A DNA stretch of 28,905 bases from JBFWIW01 sp050253535 (lineage in GTDB: Bacteria; Bacillota; Clostridia; Oscillospirales; Oscillospiraceae), in contig JBFWIW010000038.1 of the NCBI GenBank assembly GCA_050253535.1, positions 1 through 28,905 on the forward strand, read 5' to 3'. Positions 1 through 8,114 of the stretch are shown here, in pieces; position 1 is the stretch's first letter; the number at the start of each line of letters is the position of its first letter. Below the pieces are notes generated by a model. It searched no databases. It saw nothing but the letters and a program-made list of their open reading frames with translations, and was not told the DNA's origin. A program made the translations under genes and the position numbers.

Positions 1-2843
1 TCGCTGTCATCCCAGCTTGATAACCCGGTCGTCTGCGTGAGCAGATTCCCCTCGCCGTCATAGGTATATCTGACAATGTTTGATTCATCATTGGAAATGA
101 CCTGCTCCACGGCGGAGAGGAAGCCACGGCTGTTGTAGTACTGCTTAGTCACATACCCCTCCGGGTCTGTCGTTCTGACGAGGTTCCCCGCGCCGTCATA
201 GTAATACTGAGTCACGGCGTACTTGCCGCCGTCCTGCGGGGTTTTGACCGTTATTGTGCGTCCCAGCGCGTCGTATTCGGCATATGTCTTTTCGCCCAGC
301 GGGTTTGTCACGCAGATCTGGTTGCCGAGTCCGTCGTATGTATACCCGGTTGTATTTTCGGTCTGGTCGGTGCTGCTGAGCGCGCGCCCCAGCGCGTCAT
401 AGGTACCAAAGGTGCTCTCACCGTCAAAGCCCGTGGCGATGACGGTGTTCCAGAGATAGTCATATCCGTAATAACTGAGCGTCTCGCCGTCCTCCGTGAC
501 GCGGCCCATTTCCGAGAGCTTGTCCCGGCCATTGTAATAATAGTTCGTGACCAGGTCCTTTGCGTCTCCCTTTTTGGTCACGGTGACTTTTAAAAACGTA
601 TTGCCGTAAAAATCCTTGTAATCGTCGTCATAATCGGCAAGTGTCTTTGAGACGAGCTTGTTTCCGATGTCATACACGGCGGTGGAGGTCACGCGCTTCA
701 GGCTGTCGTAGGCGTACTCCGTTTTGTTGCCGTTCGCGTCCGTCTGGGAAATAAGATTATCCCTGAGATCGTATTTTCGCTCTGTCAGCACCGCGCCGGA
801 GGCCCCGTCCTTTACGGAGGACAAGAGGCCGAACGGGTCATAACAGTAGACGAGACCGGTGCCATTTGCGTCCGTCGTCGTCAGCGTGTTGCGCATGTCG
901 TCGTAGACATTGGTTCGGCATAGGCCGTCCGGAAGTGTCTCTTTCAGCAATCTGTCCAGGTCGTCGTAGACATATGTCGTCGTATTGCCGTTCCCGTCGG
1001 TCGTGCTTAGCGCATTGCCGGAAAAAGAGTCATACGTATAGGTCTGGATTATATCGCTCTTCCGTCCGTCAGCGTCCGCGATACCGGCAGATGTAATCTT
1101 TGTCGGGCTAACACCGCTGTATTCGCCGCCGTATTCATATTCGGTAACCGCCCACTCCCCCGGGTTTACCAGGACGGAGGATTTGATCACGTTTCCGAAA
1201 TCGGAATACTCATACTTTTTGGAGGACAGCAGATTCCCGTTGCTGTAGGTGTCCGTCTGTATGACGTTCTTTTTGTCGTCGCTGAGGGTATATTCGACTG
1301 TCACGGTCGTATTTTCGTCCTGCTTATAGGATTTATAGGTGAGAATATTATACATCAGGTCATAGCCGTAGGTTGTCTTATACGCCTCGTCCGCAACGTT
1401 GGGGATGAGGGGATGGTTTTCAGAGGTCAGATTGCCCTTTTCGTCGTAGGTATAGATATCGATGCTCTTCACATAGGTCGTCCCGTCCCCGCTGATGCTG
1501 GTCTCGGTCCTGAGCGGGACGTTTCTGTCCGCGTCATAGGTCAGCTTCTGCGTCTGGGTTATGCCGTCGAACGCAGTGTCCTTTTGGATCATCTGGTGCT
1601 TGTAATTATAGCTAAACTGCTCGGTTGTCCCCGCCTCGGTGGTGACTAGGGTGTTATAGGTATAGCTGTCGCTTATCGCGTCGGCTTTGTAGGTCGGATA
1701 GCCGTCCGGTTCACCGTTATACTGATATGTCTGGGTGTTGTAATCGGTTATGCCGACGGTGTCTCTTCGGCTCTCCACCTTATAGTACTGCATATATCCA
1801 CTGTCGCCGAGGTTCTTTTTATATATGCCGTAGGTGTAGCTCGTGTTCATGCCGGTGTAATAGGTGATATTGGAAAGGTTAACGTAGGTATTGTCAGCAT
1901 TCGTATTCCCTGTCAGGCTAAATTCAGCAGTATTCAACGTATAAGAGTAATTCGTCGTGTTTCCAGCGGCATCCGAGTACGCGGAAAGGCAGTACTTCCC
2001 CGCAAGGCCGGGCAGGACCGTTTTATAAAGGCTTATGGTCTTGTCCCCATAGCTGAAAAACGCGCCTGCACTATTGTATTCTACCTTGACGGTTCTCCCG
2101 GCGGTATCGACGATTTCAGTAAGCAGCCTTAGACCGTTGGTCAAGGTCCAATAATATGTAATGGTATTTCCGAACCGGTCCTTCTGCATTAGGATCTCGC
2201 CGTACTGGGTGAAATAGTCCGTCGTCCCGTTTGCATACGCCAGCTTGTACGCAGAGGCATCGATTCCATTAGTCACGGTCGTGTCGGCGCTGAAATGGAC
2301 GTCCTCCAGCTTGTAATCCGCGAGTCCGCATTCCTTTGAGCTGTCAGCCTTATAGGTCTGTCCATCCGGCAGCGAGACATAGACGGTGGTATACAGAATA
2401 TATAGCGAAGGGAGATCCAAACTCCAGCCTATTCCGAAGATATCTTTCGCGGCGTCTGTATCATTCTTAACAACGGTATCGGTCTTATAGTATGTTTTTT
2501 TTGAAACAGTTTCAACAGAAACTCCCTCATCATATAGCCTTGACAACTGGTTGTTATAGACAAGGTTCAGCGTCATATCCATGCCGTTTCGTCCCGGAAT
2601 GGACAGTATGGTATTATTGACAACGAGCGCGCCGGTCTCATTGGAGACGTCCTCGCGTATCCCGCTTGTCTCCTTACTGAACGGGGCATTCAGGCTGACA
2701 TTGTAGACGGACTCCCTCGCTTCCTCCTTCAAAACCTGCATGAGGGCGTCCACGGTCGTGGTAGTGCTGGCCTGAGCGCCTATGAAAAATACCGAAATCA
2801 GGGCGGAAAAGATGAATATCCCGATTAATCTCCTCTTCATCAT
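1..2843 (-). CDS. RHS/YD-repeat secreted protein, C-terminus beyond the left edge
   Basis: An uninterrupted minus-strand frame of about 947 codons runs off the left edge without a stop. It begins MMKRRLIGIF, followed by a hydrophobic stretch ending near GAQA, a plausible signal peptide. Residues about 30-560 form a beta-rich N-terminal part typical of Firmicute RHS proteins. From about residue 560 degenerate YD repeats appear, for example YVYDDLDRLLKE, YAYDSLKRVTS, YTYDGLGNQ, YAEYDALGR and YTYDGEGNLL. RHS families form a beta-cage shell that often carries a variable C-terminal toxin or adhesive tip; that tip would lie outside the window. The start at 2843 overlaps the stop of the upstream gene as ATGA and has AAAGAGGTGG about 7 nt upstream, so the two are translationally coupled. 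The RHS call is firm; the toxin role is only a possibility. Confidence 0.9.
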   Translation of the reverse strand, partial: MMKRRLIGIFIFSALISVFFIGAQASTTTTVDALMQVLKEEARESVYNVSLNAPFSKETSGIREDVSNETGALVVNNTILSIPGRNGMDMTLNLVYNNQLSRLYDEGVSVETVSKKTYYKTDTVVKNDTDAAKDIFGIGWSLDLPSLYILYTTVYVSLPDGQTYKADSSKECGLADYKLEDVHFSADTTVTNGIDASAYKLAYANGTTDYFTQYGEILMQKDRFGNTITYYWTLTNGLRLLTEIVDTAGRTVKVEYNSAGAFFSYGDKTISLYKTVLPGLAGKYCLSAYSDAAGNTTNYSYTLNTAEFSLTGNTNADNTYVNLSNITYYTGMNTSYTYGIYKKNLGDSGYMQYYKVESRRDTVGITDYNTQTYQYNGEPDGYPTYKADAISDSYTYNTLVTTEAGTTEQFSYNYKHQMIQKDTAFDGITQTQKLTYDADRNVPLRTETSISGDGTTYVKSIDIYTYDEKGNLTSENHPLIPNVADEAYKTTYGYDLMYNILTYKSYKQDENTTVTVEYTLSDDKKNVIQTDTYSNGNLLSSKKYEYSDFGNVIKSSVLVNPGEWAVTEYEYGGEYSGVSPTKITSAGIADADGRKSDIIQTYTYDSFSGNALSTTDGNGNTTTYVYDDLDRLLKETLPDGLCRTNVYDDMRNTLTTTDANGTGLVYCYDPFGLLSSVKDGASGAVLTERKYDLRDNLISQTDANGNKTEYAYDSLKRVTSTAVYDIGNKLVSKTLADYDDDYKDFYGNTFLKVTVTKKGDAKDLVTNYYYNGRDKLSEMGRVTEDGETLSYYGYDYLWNTVIATGFDGESTFGTYDALGRALSSTDQTENTTGYTYDGLGNQICVTNPLGEKTYAEYDALGRTITVKTPQDGGKYAVTQYYYDGAGNLVRTTDPEGYVTKQYYNSRGFLSAVEQVISNDESNIVRYTYDGEGNLLTQTTGLSSWDDS

Positions 2844-3850
2844 TGCGGCGCCACCTCTTTCCGGGTGTATTCGCTTAGGATCTCCGGCCAGGTCTTGCCG
2901 TTTGTCTTTTCGGCGAGAATGGTCTCCATATCAGTGCCGGAGGCTTCGGACAGGCGCCGGGCGTTTTGGACTTCGTTTATATTGAAGCCCTGAGCCAGAT
3001 ATTTGTCCGCATCCACGCCGGCTTCGGTGAGGTCTTCATAAATACCGTTTTCCTTTTCCTTCGTTTTTTCCTTTGCCTCTTCGCTCTGAGATGGCACCGT
3101 CTCTTCAAGCAAGCTTCCGTCGGTCTCTTCCGCTTTTCCGGCTTTATTCTTATCTGTGGCGGCTGTCTTTCCCCGCTCCGGCTGTTCGATGCTGAGAGCA
3201 TCTCCGACTTCTTCCCAGGTGTTCTCCTCAGACTTCAGGGAAAAGACGTATTCCAGTGTCAGATCATTCTCCCTTGCTATTGAGTCGGCGGAGAGGATGT
3301 CGGATGGCTGCCACCCATCCTTAAGCCATGCCCGAATCTGCTCTTTGTCCGCGGGCAAATATGTCTTATAAGATGCGTCCGCCTCATTTTCGACGCTTAG
3401 TACAAGCTCCAACTCGGAGCCATCTTTGTTTTTGCTTAGCATAGCCTCCACCTTGCCTATGGAGAGCAATTTCTCCGAGGCGTACTCGAGCACTGTCAGA
3501 ATGGCGTCCGGCTCGTATTCGGCGGCAAGGCGCAGAACATCATCGCCGGAAGCGCCAAGCTCTTCGGCATAAGCAAATATCTCTTTATAGACTAATATGT
3601 TCTCGATGACCTTGTCCCAGTCTCCATTAGCATTATAGAGACCGAGCACCGTTTTGGAGTCCAGACCTGATATCGTGGCTAGGTCATCCGCCTTGGCGGT
3701 GTCCTCTGATGTAAACGCCTCGTCTTCCACACTGGGATCAGCGAGGCTTGAGTAATAGGCACTGGCGGAAATTACAATTATAAGGAGTGTTATCGCAACG
3801 GATAAAGTGATAAGGAGCTGTTTTCGCACTTTATTCCCTTTTCTTATCAT
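2840..3850 (-). CDS. Membrane-anchored protein with four degenerate helical repeats
   Basis: I do not recognise a named family. From the chosen start (MIRKGNKVRK) the protein is 336 aa. It has a basic N-terminus and one strong hydrophobic segment (about residues 11-32), so it is either anchored or secreted. The rest is acidic and looks helical. Four segments share a pattern of small residue, G/N, D, then hydrophobic-L, then W-x-E/K-hydrophobic: they surround GDWDKVIENI, DAILTVLEYA, NTWEEVGDAL and KTWPEILSEY. A low-complexity K/E/T/S linker lies at about residues 225-270. An in-frame ATG at 3874 would add 8 residues, but the site GTGGAGAG lies 5 nt before the ATG at 3850, so the latter is preferred. 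It sits between a secreted protein and an RHS gene and overlaps the latter, suggesting a role in export, anchoring or assembly of the RHS protein (inference). Confidence 0.8.
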   Translation of the reverse strand: MIRKGNKVRKQLLITLSVAITLLIIVISASAYYSSLADPSVEDEAFTSEDTAKADDLATISGLDSKTVLGLYNANGDWDKVIENILVYKEIFAYAEELGASGDDVLRLAAEYEPDAILTVLEYASEKLLSIGKVEAMLSKNKDGSELELVLSVENEADASYKTYLPADKEQIRAWLKDGWQPSDILSADSIARENDLTLEYVFSLKSEENTWEEVGDALSIEQPERGKTAATDKNKAGKAEETDGSLLEETVPSQSEEAKEKTKEKENGIYEDLTEAGVDADKYLAQGFNINEVQNARRLSEASGTDMETILAEKTNGKTWPEILSEYTRKEVAPQ

Positions 3851-3896
3851 ATTTACTCTCCACTCTTCCCTCATGATGTGTCATACAACGGGATTG

Positions 3897-3920
3897 CTGC
3901 CAAGCCTAAAAAACCGGCAG
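3897..3920. other. Small intercistronic hairpin
   Basis: CTGCC and GGCAG can pair around a 14-nt loop in the gap between the large secreted protein and the helical-repeat gene. The stem is short and has no T-run after it on the minus strand, so it need not stop transcription. It could mildly tune expression of the two downstream genes. Confidence 0.3.
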
Positions 3921-3924
3921 TTAC

Positions 3925-6435
3925 TCAGGCCTCTTCAACGGTCACATACTGGATCATGTAGTAATTGAAGACGGTGCTGGTTGTCCCTATTTTGATCGTG
4001 TAGAAGTTGGAGCTCCTCTTGCTGCTCTTGAGCCACGCCATGAAATCCTCCACCTGCGTGTCGGTGAGCCCGGTCATGGTTTTCACCGCGCCGTCACTCA
4101 GAGTCACGGACATGGTGAGGTTTGCGCTTGTGAAATAGTCCTCCGTGTAGTCCGCGGTTATCCTGCTGCAATATCCTGCCGTCGATTTATCCGCCACTCT
4201 CATGCAGTAGACCACGGAAAAATCCTCTCCGGCGAGCTGCGCGGTAAGCACAGATTTCGGAACTGACCGCAGCTCCCGTGCCGTCATACCGATCTCTTTA
4301 AGCGCGATCCAGTTGGTATCGGTATCCGATATGAGGTCCGCTATCTCCGTGCCCGTCTCCGTCACCCACTGTGATCCGTCGTAGTACTGGTATTCCCCGT
4401 CCGCGCAGAAGAAGTATACGAACGACGCCGCTTTAGGACTTATCTCTACCGGATAAATGCGGTTGACCGACTTCCAGCCCGAGCCGGCAAAAGAAACACT
4501 CTTCGCCGCGTACAAGGGGCTCGCGGTCAGTCCGGCCGCGGTATAATAGCTGCTCTTATCCGTTATGACCCTGATGGATTTGATACTCGGCGTCTGGTTA
4601 GTGCTTCCGGACGCGAAATATATAGCAGCGTCCAAGGAATATATCTCATTGCCCGAGGCATAGAGAGGTGCAAAATCATTTGCCGTCAGCGCGTTTACCT
4701 CGCTCTTCGTCATGCCGTAATCCATAAAGTTGTCCGTGGTGGGCGTTGTATTTGTGCAGACCTTAGCCCATGTACCGCCCTTATAGCTGTACCAAGTATT
4801 CTTACCGTCGAAGGAAAGGAGATATCTGTTGCAAAATTTGTCCTCGTTCTTGTAAACGGTCGAACCCAGTACGCCGACATCGCCCGACAAATCGGTGTAG
4901 TAAGCAGCCGATAAGGTTTCCTTCTGGCCTGTCGTCGGGTCGTAGATATAGCCGGAGAACAGCAATCTGCCGTCGCCGAGCACTCTGTAGATGGTGTCGG
5001 AAGAGGAGCTGAGTTTCTTAACCGTCTGTGTTGATCTGTTATAATAATAGAGTCCTGAACTGCTGGTAAAATAGACGCCGGTACCGGCAAGGTTGACCTT
5101 CACGGACGTTATGGACTCGCTGTGGGTGTATGCTATGGTTGTGCTGTTGACATATAGAAATGTGGTGTATGTAGATGCCCATGCTCCGTTGGATAACGCG
5201 AACAAAGTTATATTTAAGCTTCCTAACGATGTTCCGGAAGAAGATGAAAAATCTTGATAATATAACCTACTTGCATATTTATAATAGGCTCTTCCTGAAT
5301 CACTTATACTATACACATCAACAGTATTTGAACTGTAAGCCATTAACGACTTGTATGTTGAAGTTGCTACACAGTAACTGCCAATACTTTTATAAATCTC
5401 ACCTTCAGATTCGGTTTGGCTTATATATAACAAATAGTTACCCGACGGACTTACCGCCATCTTTACTTTATTTGAAAAAAGTGAAGTCGAAATACCGGTA
5501 TCAAGATCCAATTTATACACACTGCCCACACTTGATGATTTTAAATAGTATATTGTTTTCCCGTCATCTGTTATTCCATACTTATAGTTTGTGTTGAGCC
5601 CAACTGAGCTGTAATTTGTTGTAAATTCCCCAGACACTGAATCCCCGGCAATATCTGTAAATCCGGAATCTATTTTGATGCCTTCAAGCTTACCTTCCAG
5701 TATATTACCGATCGTCGTGTCAGCTGTGGATGTCAGCACCGCAGGGTCTGTGTTAAATACCGTACTTGAGGCGTTCAGGCTGAATTCAAGATTATTGTTA
5801 TTTATGCGCGTATTTGTTGTACCTGTATACGCCGTCAGGTCAAGAGATTCAACCTCCGTATTCTGCGACTTGACCCCATCGAAGAGAAACACCGAATTGT
5901 TTTTGGTCTTTATTATCAGGTCGTCTCCCTGCGTGAGGGCGGAGGCCGCGTCAAGCAGGCTCAGCGTGAGCTTTGTCCACTGGCCGCTCTGCAAGTCCTC
6001 CCCGACTTTGAAGCTGCCGTTGCCGTCCGAATCGCTTTTCAACAGAACATCGTTTGTCCCGTCGCTCGTGTAAAACTCCGCCCAATCGGCCCCCGCGCCA
6101 GGCTTTACCCAGAGCGTAATCGTGCTGAAGCTGTTGGCGGGAAACGCATCCGATGGGGCCAGGGTGTAGGTCACATCACTCGCGGCACCCTCCGCCAGTG
6201 TCACTTTCAGGGAAAATCTCCCCTCCTTGCTGTCATCCGACAGCTTGGCGGAGCTGCCCGTTTCCGTGAATTGGGCCGCCACGGCCTGGGCTTCGGCATC
6301 CGTCTCCATGGCGCTGTTTACCGGAGCCTCCAGGCTGACATCCTGATTGATAACGGTCAATGCGTGGGCACTCTCAGTGACAACAGAAAACATAAGAACT
6401 ACAGCGCAGAGCAAACAAGTAAATTTCTTCAGCAT
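3925..6435 (-). CDS. Large secreted protein: CBM-like domain, beta-propeller-like region, duplicated C-terminal module
   Basis: The protein is 836 aa from MLKKFTCLLC, with a clear signal peptide ending near SAHA. GGGGGTAG precedes this ATG; an in-frame ATG at 6489 lies upstream of the start predicted by the TTGACA box at 6503-6508, so it is disfavoured. Residues about 35-190 resemble a jelly-roll carbohydrate-binding domain (FSTITLWVKPG, QSGQWTKLTLSLL). Residues about 230-560 contain repeated Y/D-rich blade-like segments (DGKTIYYL, SPSGNYLLYIS, YYYNRSTQTVKKL, DGRLLFSGYIYDP) suggesting a beta-propeller. The last about 270 residues hold two related copies centred on YGMTKSEV and IGMTARELR. Codons for residues about 280-420 are much richer in AT than their flanks. 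It is first of a three-gene unit ending in the RHS gene. Function is unknown; cell-surface binding or a companion of the RHS protein is inferred. Confidence 0.82.
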   Translation of the reverse strand: MLKKFTCLLCAVVLMFSVVTESAHALTVINQDVSLEAPVNSAMETDAEAQAVAAQFTETGSSAKLSDDSKEGRFSLKVTLAEGAASDVTYTLAPSDAFPANSFSTITLWVKPGAGADWAEFYTSDGTNDVLLKSDSDGNGSFKVGEDLQSGQWTKLTLSLLDAASALTQGDDLIIKTKNNSVFLFDGVKSQNTEVESLDLTAYTGTTNTRINNNNLEFSLNASSTVFNTDPAVLTSTADTTIGNILEGKLEGIKIDSGFTDIAGDSVSGEFTTNYSSVGLNTNYKYGITDDGKTIYYLKSSSVGSVYKLDLDTGISTSLFSNKVKMAVSPSGNYLLYISQTESEGEIYKSIGSYCVATSTYKSLMAYSSNTVDVYSISDSGRAYYKYASRLYYQDFSSSSGTSLGSLNITLFALSNGAWASTYTTFLYVNSTTIAYTHSESITSVKVNLAGTGVYFTSSSGLYYYNRSTQTVKKLSSSSDTIYRVLGDGRLLFSGYIYDPTTGQKETLSAAYYTDLSGDVGVLGSTVYKNEDKFCNRYLLSFDGKNTWYSYKGGTWAKVCTNTTPTTDNFMDYGMTKSEVNALTANDFAPLYASGNEIYSLDAAIYFASGSTNQTPSIKSIRVITDKSSYYTAAGLTASPLYAAKSVSFAGSGWKSVNRIYPVEISPKAASFVYFFCADGEYQYYDGSQWVTETGTEIADLISDTDTNWIALKEIGMTARELRSVPKSVLTAQLAGEDFSVVYCMRVADKSTAGYCSRITADYTEDYFTSANLTMSVTLSDGAVKTMTGLTDTQVEDFMAWLKSSKRSSNFYTIKIGTTSTVFNYYMIQYVTVEEA

Positions 6436-6479
6436 AATACTACCCCCAAAATCATTTTGCTTTAGCAGAACCTTGGTAT

Positions 6480-6508
6480 AACTTAACATTTATGAATTAT
6501 CCTGTCAA
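6480..6508 (-). promoter_or_regulatory. Candidate sigma-A promoter of the RHS-associated unit
   Basis: On the minus strand a perfect TTGACA (6503-6508) is followed after 17 nt by TAAGTT (6480-6485), a weak -10 that matches three of six consensus positions. Transcription would begin near 6473. That excludes the ATG at 6489 and supports the start at 6435. The weak -10 lowers confidence. Confidence 0.4.
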
Positions 6509-6916
6509 ATTGTGTTTTATTTTGAAATTATTCTAAATAATGTTATTGTTGAGGTAAATTATGGCTATATGTTGTATTAATTTTTCGAAATGTTCGCAAT
6601 ATACATTTTTGAATATAATTAATAATATTTTGCAGTAATAAAAAAAACTAAAGAGTTCCCACCCCCGCCGTCTGGCTAAACGAAAGCGCAAAGCTGCTAT
6701 AATTATCCATTTTATACTATAAACTATTTATGCTGTTTATACGCAATTATACGCGCTTTATTCACTCTATGAATTTTCAAAACCTTCTCCCCCTGCCAAT
6801 AAAAATAAGCCCTGATGCCCTTGCAATTGCTGGGTTACATGGCTTCTTTATTTTTTGATTTGGCTCTATATTTAAATAATATATGTGTATTTTCAAGAGC
6901 TTTTATCCACTTGCAC

Positions 6917-6940
6917 GGGTAAGAACTTGGGTAAGAACTT
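6917..6940. repeat. Perfect 12-bp tandem duplication
   Basis: GGGTAAGAACTT occurs twice in direct succession (6917-6928 and 6929-6940), immediately beside the terminator hairpin. It probably reflects a slippage or duplication event; no function is evident. Confidence 0.7.
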
Positions 6941-6943
6941 TTT

Positions 6944-6988
6944 AAAAAAACAGCCGGCGGGGAATAACCCTCCACCGGCTGTTTTTTT
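6944..6988. terminator. Bidirectional intrinsic terminator
   Basis: The hairpin arms CAGCCGG (6951-6957) and CCGGCTG (6975-6981) pair perfectly. A mismatch and four further pairs (one G-T) extend the stem, with a small A-rich loop. A run of seven A flanks the left side and a run of seven T the right, so it can terminate in both directions. On the minus strand it ends the kinase/lyase/dehydrogenase unit whose last gene stops at 7055. Confidence 0.88.
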
Positions 6989-7054
6989 AAATCTTACCAC
7001 AACATAGTTTATTATTTTTCCGTTTCCGCATGCTGAGGGCAATTTCCCGCGGCT

Positions 7055-8026
7055 TTATTTTTTCCCAAAATCATTTACATAGTTTAGGGGAGCACCGTCC
7101 TTAAGCGTTCGGATGACCTCTTCGGCGGATAACGACAGCAGCGCCTCTTCCGAATCCACGGAGTACCACGCGCTGTGGGGCGTTACAATGACGTTGTCCA
7201 TGCTGACGAAGGGGTGGTCGGCAGCCATAATTTCATTCTCGACGACATCAAGTCCGGCACCGGCTATTCTGCCGCTTTTAAGCGCCTCGATGAGGTCGGC
7301 CTCGTTGATGACCCCGCCCCGCGCCGTATTTATGACAAATGCCGTGGGCTTCATCCTATCGAAAACATCTCTGTTGAACATATGATATGTGGACCTGTTC
7401 AGCGGTGAATGAATCGAGATAAAGTCGCTGTCTCTGACAAGCGTGTCGAAATCCACGAGTTTCACCCCGCTTTTTTCCGCGGCCTCCGCCGGCAGATACG
7501 GGTCATAGGCAATGACATCCATATCCAGAGCTTTGGCCTTTGAAGCCACGCGCTGGGGTATCTTTCCAAATCCAACAAGGCCCAGTTTTTGATTTCTGAC
7601 GCGGTAAACCGGCTTTGCGAGATTATAGTCCCATACCCCATCCTTAACGTTTTTCGCCAGCAGCCACAGCTTTTTAGCGCAGGCGAGCAAAAGCATTATG
7701 GCATGATCCGACACGTCATACTGCGCGCCGTAGTCCGGGATATTTGTCACAAATATTTTCTTTTCAGTCGCGGCCTCGACATCAATATTGTCAAAGCCTA
7801 TCGCCGGCCTGACGATCATTTTACAGTTCGCCATAGCTCCGATTACTTCGCGGGTTATTTTTGCGTGGTGGACAAAAACAATATCGGCATCCTTAACAAT
7901 GGGGATCACGTCTTCAGGCTCCCTGTGCTGATACATACTGACCGATGCGCCTATTGACTCCAGGGGTTTTGAAAAAGCATCCAGATTATCAAACAGGTAA
8001 TCCGTGACAACGATTTTATAATTCAT
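7055..8026 (-). CDS. D-isomer-specific 2-hydroxyacid dehydrogenase (CtBP-like)
   Basis: The 323-aa protein has the standard length and layout of NAD(H)-dependent D-2-hydroxyacid dehydrogenases, which interconvert 2-keto acids and D-2-hydroxyacids in the cytoplasm. The catalytic trio is present: R236 in NTARGG, E263 in DVVEN and H284 in TPHSAW. The nucleotide loop reads GFGKIP (152-157), with Pro where most relatives have Gly; D175 in AYDP is placed to bind the NAD ribose. AGGAGG lies 11 nt before the ATG. It is the last gene of a unit with an FGGY kinase and a DapA-like enzyme. A clear paralog lies at 20514-21491 and shares the unusual loop. The substrate cannot be set from sequence; reduction of a keto acid released by the DapA-like enzyme is a reasonable inference. 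Confidence 0.92.
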   Translation of the reverse strand: MNYKIVVTDYLFDNLDAFSKPLESIGASVSMYQHREPEDVIPIVKDADIVFVHHAKITREVIGAMANCKMIVRPAIGFDNIDVEAATEKKIFVTNIPDYGAQYDVSDHAIMLLLACAKKLWLLAKNVKDGVWDYNLAKPVYRVRNQKLGLVGFGKIPQRVASKAKALDMDVIAYDPYLPAEAAEKSGVKLVDFDTLVRDSDFISIHSPLNRSTYHMFNRDVFDRMKPTAFVINTARGGVINEADLIEALKSGRIAGAGLDVVENEIMAADHPFVSMDNVIVTPHSAWYSVDSEEALLSLSAEEVIRTLKDGAPLNYVNDFGKK

Positions 8027-8114
8027 GCGATTTGGCGCCTCCTGATATAATTCTGACTTTGACTCCTGTTCCGCAATTTTGTTTAACCGATTAATTTACA
8101 GACAAATATGTAAC

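Larger units (their letters stand above)
6490..7054. other. AT-rich intergenic region without a visible gene
   Basis: This stretch holds the candidate promoter of the leftward RHS-associated unit near 6480-6508, long AT-rich runs and a perfect 12-bp tandem duplication at 6917-6940. It ends with the terminator hairpin at 6951-6981. I see no convincing reading frame, tRNA or structured RNA in the rest. Confidence 0.6.

Noticed and set aside
5175..5597. 140-codon plus-strand frame in the AT-rich part of the large secreted protein gene
   Set aside because: It is antisense to a well-supported gene, lacks a ribosome site, and its Leu/Tyr/His-rich translation fits a shadow of the opposite strand.
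8083..8105. TTTAACCG and TTTACAGAC near the second gene of the kinase unit as a third copy of the AT-rich element
   Set aside because: The pieces are in different order and orientation from those at 14031 and 21548; too weak to count.
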